Assembly: GCA_023014485.1 (NCBI GenBank)
Contig: JAJOZX010012042.1
Span: 62,001-126,000, forward strand
Length of the DNA stretch: 64,000 bases
DNA from: Bathynomus jamesi
Taxonomy: Eukaryota > Arthropoda > Malacostraca > Isopoda > Cirolanidae
Direction: 5' to 3'
A program made the translations under genes and the position numbers. Positions 23,128 through 33,719 of this stretch are shown in pieces. A model generated the notes under the pieces. It was not told the origin of the DNA. It worked only from the letters and a program-made list of their open reading frames with translations, and searched no databases. Every line of letters begins with the position of its first letter. Positions within the stretch are counted from its first letter, which is position 1.

Positions 23128-26100
23128 TCATCCTCTTCGGTATCCTCTGTAGCCACCATATTTACGCCCATAATATCCTCCATATCCACGTCTTCCTCCT
23201 CCGCCTCCGTCGCGTACTCCCCTCCCTCTGTAACTTCTGCCTCCTCTTCCACCGTTAATAAGGAAAATGATTCTCCCTCTTCTACCGCCTCTGCCTCTTC
23301 CACGATATGATCCTTGGAAAGAGTAAAAACAAGCTTTAAATACATCATTAAGTAGTTTATTCGGGATAAATCTTTCATGATAGATTTGAAATTTAAATTT
23401 TTCAAATTTCAAACGGTCACTTATCGTTAAACCTTCAAAATATTGTAATATCTTCATTTTAAAAGTTACATGAATTGGTCTTTAAATATATTTCGCAGTA
23501 ATGAAACAAGTAAAATGACTCAGTTGGAGGTAAAATCAAGGATAAAATATACTTAATTTATTGAAATTAAAATGCGAAGCTTTCGATCAATTTCGTTAGT
23601 TTCATCAAGGTCAGAGGAAGATCGTAGCATTTCAAACAATAGAAAGTTAACTTATTATACAAATGAAATGTTTAATGTCCACTTTATACATATTTGAAAT
23701 ACTTAAATAACGTTTTCAGATATTTGAAATATCTAGTAAACATTTCAAAATAACTATTATTCATTTCAAAAAGTTAAGTTCAATATGAAATATCGAGTAG
23801 ACGTTTCATATATCTAACGAAACGTCTAGTACCACTTCGAGTGCTGACAGACGGAACTAATTTTGATAATTCCACTGAAAAGGATAAAACTCATAAATAC
23901 TCATGATCCCACAACAGTACATTTGTCGCTTACCTTCCGAAGAACCGGAGTCCGAATCCGAGTCCGAGTCCGAATCGGAGTAGCTCGAGTCCGAATCCAA
24001 GTAGGAATTGTAGTAGTTCTCGTACGATTCCGAGTCCGAATCCGAGTCGGAATTGGAGTATTTCGAGTCCGAATCCAAGTAGGAATTGTAGTAGTTCTTA
24101 TACGAATCCGAGTCGTTATCGCCCCCATAACCTATAAAATTACAACAGCAATTTAGATGTTAATTAAAAGTGACTGAAACTGACATGTAATATTCATAAT
24201 ACAGTATGTATCTTTATACGTATCTTTACGTGAATGTTTAATGTGAATCTTTATGTGTATATTTATGCGTATGTATATATGTATTTTTAATGTAAATATA
24301 ATCATTATTTAGAGTAAAAAATATTTGCTCTTGAAAATCTAATCTCTTAACTAATGTTATCTTTAACTTTTTTCCTTTGGTAAAATACTTTGGTATCAGT
24401 ACCTTAGTATATCAATCGTTTTATGATAACTTTTTTTTTATTTTTACCACGCGCTATAAAAAGCAGAAATAGTCGATTTGATAGCAATTTCAACAATGAA
24501 TTTTAGCAATTTTAGCAATGAATTTTTTTAACTGTTTTGTTTATATAATATAATAATGATAAATCATTTCCTTTTTCTAAATTACATTAAGTTTACACGT
24601 GTATAAGAAAGTGAATGCATTGTCTATACATTACTCACCTCCTTTGATATAACGAAGGCCTCCTGGTCCGAAGGAATAATTTCCTGATCCTCCTCCTCCG
24701 TGTCCATATCCTCCTACTTCTCCATATTCATGTCCTCCTGTTGGTGTTCCTGTTGGTGTTGGTGTTGGTGTTGGTGTTGGTGTTGGTGTTGGTGTTGGTG
24801 TTGGTGTTCCTGTTGGTGCTTCTGTTGGTGCTTCTGTTGGTGCTCCTCCTTGCCCTTCAGATAATTCTAGTAATGAAAGTAAAAAAAAGTATGAATTAAT
24901 TATCAAGTAATTTATAAAAAAAATCATTTTCTAAGCATTCGCTCTTGAGTCCTACTCCCTGTATTAAAAATAAAATACTTAAACTTGCGAAACAATTCGC
25001 AAATAGTGACCACGTAAACTAATGTAAAAGTAAATGATACCCTTTGTAAAAGGTAAAAGTTGAGCCAAATCTATCTTTCAACAAAGGATTACAAATTTAA
25101 ATATTTAAAATTTCTCTTGAAAAGTAATTGATTTTCTTATTCAAAAAATTTTGGGAAAGGTATTGAAAGCAGGATTGAGCGAACTGTCACTTTGAATTAT
25201 TATTATTATCATTATTATTATTGAAAACTATGAACAGTTAATCACAGTGCGAAAAGTTCATAGAAATCCTTATGCACGACTGGACATAGTTTGAAGAAAC
25301 AGAAAACTATCAATGACGATCAACCAACATAACACTAGAAGATGGAGAAGGACCATAGAATATGACGATTGCAATTAAAAAATTGTGAAAATTTTGATAA
25401 CTTTTGGTTCAACATAATATTACTTATTTTAGGCAAAAATTTAAAATAATTTATATGTAATTTTTCCAAACTTTTCAAATACTAAAATATACTAAATAAC
25501 TTTAGTATATTTTGTTTAATTAAGAGAATAAAACCCATAAAATGTTGTCTTTCATTATACGAAGAACAAAAATGTGTCCCATATTTCAAGATTTTTCAGC
25601 GATAATTGTTCTTGATGTGTTACGAAGAATATGCGTTAACTTTACAGAACAATTATCCATTTTAATAAAGGTCTAATGTAAGAGTACTAAACTTGAACAG
25701 TAATTTCAGTATTTAACTCAACTTAACATCTTGACTGAATTTTTTGTAGGGTTAAGTATAAATGCGTGTATTGGAAACGGTACATATTCGGCCCAGTGGT
25801 CCAAAAGAGGTTAAAAGTAATTTATAATGATACAGAAAGTGCAGTAAGTCGAGGGGAGTATGGAGCGAAAAGTTATTGTGAATTCGATGCATTTATATAT
25901 ATATATATATATATATACCGAGTGTCCGAGAATTACTGTACAATTTTGGCTGTTATTAAAAGTCAACCATGAAGTGTAGAAATTCCAGTGTTGTCCCATT
26001 TTACAGAGAATCTTAAGTTTTTTCTGATACCACGTTTTGACAAGTTTTTTAGAAATGTACGGGGTGACAGACATTGATGATTTAAAAGCAAGAATCACAG

Positions 26101-26488
26101 CTGCTATTGAGCGAATTGATGTGGATATGCTGCAGCGTACATGGCAACATTTGGAGTATCGATTGGATGTTTTGCGAATCACTAATGGTGCACATATCGA
26201 ATGTTTGTAACAACGTTACTTTAATAAAAGAACTTTTGAAAATACAGATTCTAAATAATCTTGTTTAAGAATTTTACGCGTGTTATCAAGAATTTTATTA
26301 AAAGATGAAATTGTACAGATAATGTTCGGACACACGAATTTCTAAAAAACTTGTCAAAACTTGGTATCAGAAAAAAACTTAATGAGATTCTCTGTAAAAT
26401 GGGACAACACTGGAATTTCTACACTTCATGGTTGACTTTTAATAACAGCCAAAAATTGTACAGATAATTCTCGGACACCCTGTATATA

Positions 26489-26551
<63 letters not shown>

Positions 26552-29169
26552 AACAGAAGGATCAACACAACGGCAAACATTTTCATTTATTTTTTGTACT
26601 TCAGACGTTTCGACAAATCTTTTGTCATCATCAGTGAATTAAGTCTTAAAACCTTAAAACAAAAGTAAAAAGTAGAAAGTGAAAATTACATCAATACAAT
26701 ATTAAAACCATTAAAATTAAAACCTTAAAGCAAAATGAAATTAATGCAATACAAAATTAAAATCATTTAAATTTCATCACTATAAAAACTAAAATTAAAT
26801 TAAATTACCTCAATAGGTAAATACACAATGTTTACATCCACCTCCATATTTGGCAAAGCCTAAGAGAACACTGGATGGTCAGAGGATTAGAAAGGATATG
26901 TCTATGAGAATCGGTTGGTTAGTTAGAAGAGCTGTAATTTGTAGGATGAGCTATTATTGTTAATGGAGGGTTTGTTTCTATAGATGTACAAACATTCTAA
27001 AATTCGGAGTTCTGTGAGGTTATTGGATCTAGTTAAAATTTCAAACTGAGTTTTGTGAAGGGGATGGTTGTTTTCATTACTATGGTTTCTAATTGCGGAT
27101 TGTGGAGGGCTACTGAGGGGACGGTTGGTACGGACTGACAAGCCCAAATGTTGAGAAGGGCGCACCTCCAGTTGGAGTTGAGTGCTGCCAATATACGCAG
27201 CCTTACCACTGTCGCACGTGTATTTGTAAACAACATTGGGGCACACAGTTTTGGCGAATTCATCTTTGAACTTTAAAAAATTTGATAATTTAAGTGGGTT
27301 GACGAAGGCGAATCTAAAGTTTATTTGGGGATAACTAGACTTGAGCAGTTTGAACAATTCACCTCGAATACGCAATGATAAATAACCATAAAAAGGTAAT
27401 TTAATATATCTGGTTTCTTTTTGTACTGTAGTTATGGGGAGTTTAGTATTAAAAGTGTTATTTAAAAATTTATTTAATTGGTTATCGAATAGATTAGAAG
27501 GGTAGTAATTGTTAATAAAGTACTGTTTTAAAAATTTAAATTCTTCGTTTAACGAAAAGTAATCCGAACAAATACCGTAACTTCTTGTTAATAATGTTAC
27601 TATAGCACTAATCTTATATTTATAAAACATACAACTTAAATAATTGGTTCCCAAGCCAGTAAAAGTTTGTTTGCGAAATAGTGAAGTATGGAACTTATTA
27701 TGAGCCCGTTTAACTAAAACATCGAGGAAAGGTAAACTATTATTTGTTTCGTTTTCACATGTGTACTTAATATTACTATGTTGTTTATTAAGATAATCAA
27801 GAAAAAGTTTTATGTGTGAAGGATGGTTAAATATTAAGAAAGTGTCATCCACGTATCATTCACACGTAAAACTTTTTCTTGATTATCTTAATAAAAAACA
27901 TAGTAATATTAAGTACACATGTGAAAACGAAACAAATAATAGTTTACCTTTCCTGGATGTTTTAGTTAAACGGGCTCATAATAAGTTCCATACGTCACTA
28001 TTTCGAAAACAAACTTTTACTTGCTTGGGAACCAATTATTTAAGTTGTATGTTTTATAAATATAAGATTAGTGCTATAGTAACATTATTAACAAGAAGTT
28101 ACCGTATTTGTTCGGATTACTTTTCGTTAAACGAAGAATTTAAATTTTTAAAACAGTACTTTATTAACAATTACTACCCTTCTAATCTATTCGATAACCA
28201 ATTAAATAAATTTTTAAATAACACTTTTAATACTAAACTCCCCATAACTACAGTACAAAAAGAAACCAGATATATTAAATTACCTTTTTATGGTTATTTA
28301 TCATTGCGTATTCGAGGTGAATTGTTCAAACTGCTCAAGTCTAGTTATCCCCAAATAAACTTTAGATTCGCCTTCGTCAACCCACTTAAATTATCAAATT
28401 TTTTAAAGTTCAAAGATGAATTCCCCAAAACTGTGTGCCCCAATGTTGTTTACAAATACACGTGCGACAGCTGTAAGGCTGCGTATATTGGCAGCACTCA
28501 ACTCCAACTGGAGGTGCGCCTTTCTCAACATTTGGGCTTGTCAGTCCGTACCAACCGTCCCCTCAGTAGCCCTCCACAATCCGCAATTAGAAACCATAGT
28601 AATGAAAACAACCATCCCCTTCGCAAAACTCAGTTTGAAATTTTAACTGGATCCAATAACCTCACAGAACTCTGAATTTTAGAATCTTTGTACATCTATA
28701 GAAACAAACCCTCCATTAACAATAATAGCTCATCCTACAAATTACAGCTCTTCTAACTAACCAACCGATTCTCATAGACATATCCTTTCTAATCCTCTGA
28801 CCATCCAGTGTTCTCTTAGGCTTTTCCAAGTATGGAGGTGGATGTAAACATTGTGTATTTACCTATTGAGGTAACTTAATTTAATTTTAGTTTTTATAGT
28901 GATGAAATTTAAATGATTTTAATTTTGTATTGATGCAATTTTCATTTTGCTTTAAGGTTTTAATTTTAATGGTTTTAATATTGTATTGATGTAATTTTCA
29001 CTTTTCACTTTTTACTTTTGTTTTAAGGTTTTAAGACTTAATTCACTGATGATGACAAAAGATTTGTCGAAACGTCTGAAGTACAAAAAATAAATGAAAA
29101 TGTTTGCCGTTGTGTTGATCCTTCTGTTCATCTGTAAGCTCCGTTTCCCTAAGGAGAAGTCAATAGCTT

Positions 29170-29215
<46 letters not shown>

Positions 29216-29239
29216 TAATATATACTAATATATATATAT

Positions 29240-29282
<43 letters not shown>

Positions 29283-30048
29283 TAATATATATATATATAT
29301 ATATATACAGTATATATATATATATATGCAGTAAAATCACAGAATAACACGTGATCTTATTAATAAGCAAACAACCACAGGGAAAAGGAAAAAGAAACAC
29401 GAAATCCGAGCGCTTTCGTGATATATTCACATCTTCAGGGACAAGAAAGAAATATTTTTCTTGTCCCTGAAGATGTGAATATATCACGAAAGCACTCGGA
29501 TTTCGTGTTTCTTTTTCCTTTTCCCTGTGTTTGTTTCCTTAAATATATATATATATATATATACATATATACCCAAACTCAGAATGGTCCCCTGAGAAAC
29601 TTATATGTTAAACACAGACCGTGCATGGAACAAGGAACTCTTCTGGGAAAATTAAATCCACTATAGTCCGAATAAGTAATGGTAAATGACAAATACCATA
29701 GTTTTTCTTTTTCATGATGCAAGCCCGACGTGGGCAACGGGTCTCTCGCAAAGAGGTCCCATAAATATTATACTTATTTATTTTTACTTGTTTTAAAATT
29801 TTTAGCACTGATGATGGAAATTGAATTTTTCCGAAACGTCTGTCAATAAACATGTACCATCTATTCGTCCTCCTATTCCTCGCTATATATATATATATAT
29901 ATATATGAAAAATTATTTCACGAAAGTGACACGTGAAAAATATTTATGATGAATAAAACCACGAGGGGAAAAGAAACACAAAGGGGATGTCATTAGACGA
30001 AAGCGCTTGAGCACCCCTTTGTGTTTCTTTTCCCTTCGTGGTTTTATT

Positions 30049-30112
<64 letters not shown>

Positions 30113-32088
30113 TATATAATATATCATATAGAAATAGTGTTGTTTTACTGTTTTCGCAACATCTAGAATTTAAGATCTGGAACTTGCAGCAGTTCACCTC
30201 CCCGCATCTTCTCAGGACATTCGAAAAATGTAGAATAATACAGAAATCTCAGAAATATAATAAATACAATAAAGTAACTACAATTATCTTAACATTCATT
30301 TAATAAAAGTACTTTTCGCAGCAAAATAAATTTGTTGGTAAGAGAATTTTAAGGAAGTGTTTTTTTTTTCAATGGTTTTTGTTTGAAAAGTTAAAAATCG
30401 AAATTTTGAATGACTGTTTTTATGAATTATAAAAAATGTATTTTGTTATATTTTGTAGTATATTGAAAATTTTGTCTGCCATACAAAGAAAACTAAGTTG
30501 TTTGTGATGTGATATATATGTATATATATATATATATATATACTGATATTTTTATTTCAGAATCAGGATATTAATAATATACAAAAAACTTAACAAGAAG
30601 AAGTAACATTTTTACCTGAGAAGACTGAAAGTAGAATGACACCCGATATCAGGAGCTTTAACTGGAATAAAGATAAAAAAAATATTAGAGAATGTACGAG
30701 TAAATTTTTTTGTATTTTTAACGCTAAATTGTCACTCACACTGAATCATATTGCTGTTACTTGTTAGGAAGAATGTTTCGGCTCTAACAAACGATCTAAC
30801 AATCTAACAAACAAATTTATATAGAGATAAGTAAGCATGTAGATACACAATTGTTTCATTATTAAGAAAATTAAAATTATCTGAGTTCAAAGTTGCATGA
30901 AACATTTTTCTTTAGGAACCCAGGAAACAACCAACAATATAACATCAGAATGATAACTTTATAATACCATTTCCTGGTAGATCAGTGAAGTTAAGGAAGT
31001 AACAATGGGTCATTTCACTGGTTGAATTGGTGACTGAACTCACTGTAAGCCCAATTAAATCCTATTAAACTCTATTAACCCTATCCCATTTTAGTTACAT
31101 TTCAGATGTTTAATTCAAAGGCCATTCATTACGTGTTCGGTTACACCGTTAGACGTCTGTTTATCATTCATTTCTAACTCCTGACATGTGATTCAATCAA
31201 ATTCGGTTAAAGAAACTATAAATGAAGGTATATAAATTGTCTTTCAGTTAAAATACAGGGTGGCCCAAAAGTAGGTATACAGTTGATGATTTTTTTTAAT
31301 GAAACTTTACACATAACATGTGTTAATTACGCAGGTGTTCATTATCTTCCCTGAAAGCAAAAAGAATTTAAAAAATAAACATATGAAACTGTATACCTAC
31401 TTTTGGGCCACTCTGTTTATATATATATATATATATATATATCTATATGAAACGTCTTACCAAACTCATAATGAATGTGATTTGAGTTATACATTTGAAA
31501 TGTTACTCAACCAAAACACAAAATACTCAGTCCAACTTCTATTTCTAATAGTGTTTAAAGCTCTCAAGTACTCTCTTGTACTGTATTTACATCATATCAT
31601 TAATAATGACTTTTAATATTTAATGTATAATATATTACGTAATTCATTTCTCATATTTAATTATAAGTTCCATTTTGTATTCAAAATTAACTTATTACTT
31701 TTTACTCATGATTTTTATAATTTATTTATAATTTATCACTTATATACTAATAATTTCTATTTCGTATTCAACTATAATTTTATTTGTTTTTCTAGTAAAT
31801 TAATATTTTTTACTGTTTATTTTAATACTGTATATAATTTAATCATATCATGAAGTGATATATTATCTTTAAATTAATTTGAGAGCCCGGTAAAGCCAAA
31901 ATCTGAAAGCCCAAATTAAATAAAAATTAATATTAATAATTCAACTTTTTGAATGATTCATCAATACGTGAAACTAGGTTCATTACGTTTCCTGGCAGTA
32001 ACCCAGAAGTACTTTCGAGTACTTTCGAGTTTTAGGAAAACTGAAAAGGAGTTAAAATATGCTCGAAAGTGCTCAGAGTTATTTTAGA

Positions 32089-32134
<46 letters not shown>

Positions 32135-32356
32135 GGTGAACCAAAAGTAGGTGGACAGTAGGTTGAATACGGTTTGTGTTATATTATATTATAACTATGG
32201 TGTTCATTATAACTATGGTGTTTGTGTTTTATTATATTAAATATTATAACTAAATTTATTTAAATTTTATTTTGTATTATAGTATACAAAAAAATTAAAT
32301 ATGTATTCTCAAAATAAACGTTATCATTTACTGTCCACCTACATTTGGTTCACCCT

Positions 32357-32424
<68 letters not shown>

Positions 32425-33040
32425 AAATAGGGATACATAGATAGTTAAAAATTGAAAGAAATGTCTATTATATATATATATATATTACCTTCGAGTTTAT
32501 TACAACTCTTTTTCAGGAATGATTATTTCCTGAAGAAGGGTTACTAGTAAACGTTTTCTTCACTTTTTATCCACCTGATTCGATCCCCAAACGATATCAA
32601 AATCCCTTCCACTAATTCATAGAAAGTAAACAACAGTTTTGCTACTCATTCTCCTCCTCGCATAGCATCTGGGTAAGGCAATGTAAATGTAAGGAATAGT
32701 CTATTGCTCGCTGATTAAACCTTTACCGCTCAATATCACTTTACTGATTTTGTTCTGGCTAAAGCCAGACAATTTCATTCAGTTTTGGAAAAGACCTCCG
32801 TAAAGTAAAGGGAGAAGAATAACTGAACTGGTAATGTATGAGAATAAATTCAATATCGATGTAGAAAATTCTAAAGAGCTTTTGGAGCACGTAAAGATAA
32901 AGAAGAATAAGGATTTATATCAGATTAATTCAAAATAATAACACCGTCACCAAATTTACTGAAATAATTTCAACACTGTACTACCATCTTTGCTGTCCAG
33001 TAGTTATCCCTGTTATCCTGCAACACCAAGCAAGAGAGTG
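23128..33040 (-). CDS. Gene B: secreted acidic/cationic low-complexity protein
   Basis: Five hand-built exons sum to 660 coding nt (219 residues plus stop), with no frame conflict. Exon 1: ATG at 32985-32987, donor GTAGTA. Exon 2 (30616-30661): signal peptide LKLLISGVILLSVFS. Exon 3 (24639-24866): Pro-Thr repeats, then a Gly/His/Tyr-rich segment. Exon 4 (23934-24131): Asp-Ser repeats with an internally duplicated NYYNSYLDSDS block, about 15 D and 3 E against 2 K. Exon 5 (23128-23312): RGRGRGGRRGR-type repeats and GGYRGY motifs, 17 R and 1 K against 1 D, ending in TGA. All internal exons are phase 1-1. The architecture suggests either an antimicrobial-type precursor with an anionic propiece, or a charge-balanced matrix or adhesive protein. 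Neither is proven. The donor of exon 1 is weaker than in A and C. Confidence 0.72.
24180..24630. other. Intron 3 of gene B
   Basis: No gene is seen. It holds degenerate 12-bp repeats around gtatctttatgt and then the CCTTTGGTAAAATACTTTGG motif that also begins the window and recurs at 42993. Confidence 0.5.
25918..26482 (+). mobile_element. Mariner-type element with long inverted repeats
   Basis: The element sits between TA dinucleotides inside a (TA)n array. The ends are CCGAGTGTCCGAGAATTACT and the complement of CAGGGTGTCCGAGAATTATC. The arms are about 140 bases (25918-26056 and 26343-26482). The centre carries a transposase tail. It is an internally deleted Tc1/mariner element. Confidence 0.8.
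26064..26210 (+). pseudogene. Mariner/Tc1-type transposase C-terminal fragment
   Basis: 48 codons from GTG ACA to TAA encode a sequence ending in LEYRLDVLRITNGAHIE. The DLKARI...W..LEYRLDV..TNGAHIE pattern is typical of the C-terminus of this transposase superfamily. The catalytic domain is absent. Confidence 0.8.
26485..26547. repeat. (TA)n array
   Basis: This array separates the mariner element from the Penelope-like pair. It has one TTATA interruption. Confidence 0.9.
26548..27869 (-). pseudogene. Penelope-like element, left copy: RT C-terminal part plus GIY-YIG endonuclease
   Basis: On the minus strand the frame 27852-26923 opens right at the RT catalytic motif YVDDTFLIF. It continues through NSLPFLDVLVKR, thumb and linker regions, and a GIY-YIG endonuclease (CPNVVYKYTC, AYIGSTQLQLEV, SQHL, ECLYI). 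It reaches its natural end KLQLF. Residues before YVDD are missing, so it is 5'-truncated. One Cys of the CxxC before YIG is changed (CDSGK). A 3' region with a hammerhead-like motif follows. This class is characteristic of Penelope elements. Confidence 0.85.
26602..26636 (-). ncRNA. Hammerhead-ribozyme-like motif (Penelope left copy)
   Basis: The minus strand reads CACTGATGATGACAAA then AGA then TTTGTCGAAACGTCTG. The CUGAUGA box, a six-base-pair stem II (GACAAA/TTTGTC) and the GAAA box are all present in the right order. Stem I and stem III are not clear. Hammerhead motifs are known in Penelope-like elements. Confidence 0.5.
27870..29137 (+). pseudogene. Penelope-like element, right copy, head to head with the left
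   Basis: This copy is nearly identical to the left copy but inverted. It starts just after the YVDD motif (HVKLFLDYLNKKHSN) and has the intact CxxC-YIG motif (CDSCKAAYIGS). A single base change (CGA to TGA, at about 28672) stops the frame shortly before the natural C-terminus. The two copies form an inverted repeat with arms of about 1.3 kb and almost no spacer. The 3' end ATGTTTGCCGTTGTGTTGAT mirrors 26560. Confidence 0.85.
29044..29078 (+). ncRNA. Hammerhead-ribozyme-like motif (Penelope right copy)
   Basis: This is the mirror copy of the motif at 26602, with the same CUGAUGA box, stem II and GAAA box. Confidence 0.5.
29172..29330. repeat. Long interrupted (TA)n array
   Basis: TA repeats with ACTAATA and ACAG interruptions, right of the Penelope pair. 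Confidence 0.9.
29367..29540. repeat. Perfect-arm palindrome with CTGAAGA...CACGAAA boxes
   Basis: The arms of about 80 bases (29367-29449 and 29459-29540) are nearly identical with a nine-base spacer. Each arm carries CTGAAGATG, GTGA-ATATA-TCAC, then GAAAGC, again a hammerhead-like box order. It is embedded in TA arrays. It is likely a Penelope-type terminal piece. Confidence 0.65.
29575..29790 (+). repeat. Half copy of the 45939 hairpin element
   Basis: From ACTCAGAATGGTCCCCTGAG to about CATAAATATT it matches one arm (and outer flank) of the element at 45939-46361. It then runs into a hammerhead-like motif at 29806. This copy shows what the element looks like when not inverted. Confidence 0.65.
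29806..29842 (+). ncRNA. Hammerhead-ribozyme-like motif with a different stem II
   Basis: It reads CACTGATGATGGAAA, a loop, then TTTTTCCGAAACGTCTG. Stem II is GGAAA/TTTCC, different in sequence from the Penelope pair but with the same boxes. Covariation of the stem argues for RNA structure. It follows a half copy of the hairpin element also found at 45939. Confidence 0.5.
29946..30054. repeat. Palindrome, 41-base arms
   Basis: The arms start ATGATGAATAAAACCACGAG and are separated by about 27 bases containing GACGAAAGCGCTTGAG. (TA)n lies on both sides. It belongs to the same class of inverted structure as 29367. Confidence 0.7.
30055..30112. repeat. (TA)n(GA)n array
   Basis: TA repeats followed by AGAGAG repeats. 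Confidence 0.9.
31256..31415. mobile_element. Mariner-type MITE, 160 bp
   Basis: The ends CAGGGTGGCCCAAAAGTAGG and the complement CAGAGTGGCCCAAAAGTAGG form inverted repeats of about 29 bases. It is preceded by TA. It is non-coding and lies in intron 1 of gene B, absent from units 1 and 3. Confidence 0.75.
32132..32357. mobile_element. Second mariner-type MITE, about 225 bp
   Basis: The ends are CGGTGAACCAAAAGTAGGTG and the complement GGGTGAACCAAATGTAGGTG, flanked by (TA)n. It is non-coding. The end sequences differ from the 31256 element, so this is a different family. Confidence 0.75.
32720..32812. repeat. Conserved intron-1 hairpin, copy in gene B
   Basis: This is the same element as in genes A and C. 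It begins at CCTTTACC after TTAAA and ends at GTAAAGGG. The internal hairpin CTGGCT-AA-AGCCAG is unchanged although the surrounding sequence has diverged. Confidence 0.45.
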
Positions 33041-33065
33041 TTATATATTGTATAATTTAGCTTAG

Positions 33066-33077
33066 TTTTTTATATTT
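33066..33077 (-). promoter_or_regulatory. Degenerate TATA box of gene B
   Basis: The minus strand reads AAATATAAAAAA at the position matching the TATATAAAA boxes of genes A and C. It still fits a TATA element, with start of transcription inferred near 33040. The 5' UTR downstream is conserved with A and C (the run GGACAGCAAAGATG is identical). Confidence 0.55.
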
Positions 33078-33535
33078 GCTCAGGGATAGTCAACTTTCTT
33101 GGCACGTCCCGTCACTAGATGACCCTGTAATCATTATTTCCAAGGTTTATTTAGTGAAGATAACACGCAATATTAATTTTATATTTGTTTTTTTTGTGTA
33201 CTGGAAACGAATGTAACTTTGTTGAGAAACAACGAATGAAAATGGGCAAAAAATCTACAACACTTAACTTATTTTAATTACTTTACATTGGACTTTTGAC
33301 CTATTAATAGAGGGAGGTGGGTTATGAAAAAATTCTAAATACAAACCTTGTAAGGGTCCTCTTCTCTTTTATATCATTTTGAACTGCTGAATTCGAATAT
33401 GACAAGAAAAATTTGATTTGAGGTCATTAACACCCCTGGACATGGGGTCTGAATATTTCCAACCCCTTTTAATGGAAATTCCCGTGTTCCTCATCCGGTA
33501 TAATGATTTAAACGTTTAATTGGTCATAAATATTT
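33078..33535. other. Upstream flank of gene B
   Basis: It is conserved with 5646-6095 and 50251-50690. No ORF is seen. After GGTCATAAA it continues directly into ATTTAACCAAATATATTTTA, the sequence found at 58745, showing the ancestral junction before LINEs F and E inserted. Confidence 0.55.
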
Positions 33536-33719
33536 AACCAAATATATTTTATCTGTACCTTGAAATTGGGGCCCTCCAAATAAATATCTCTTTAACTTTC
33601 AGCGTGACCTAGAATGACCATTAGCTTAAAAAGCGAAATAATGTACCGTTTATACACAAACAGTATCTGGTAATGTTTTTATTACAATACAAAATAGCAA
33701 ATAAAGCATCCCTCTGCCC

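Noticed and set aside
23863..24156. Plus-strand RVRVRI repeat ORF and minus-strand TRIRTR ORF
   Set aside because: They are shadow frames of the Asp-Ser exon (23934-24131), which has consistent splice sites only in the SD frame.
24937..24965. Extra exon of gene B before the Pro-Thr exon
   Set aside because: It has an acceptor-like AATACAG and homology to exon 3 of A and C, but the frame runs to a stop within about ten codons and no donor is seen. It is treated as a remnant.
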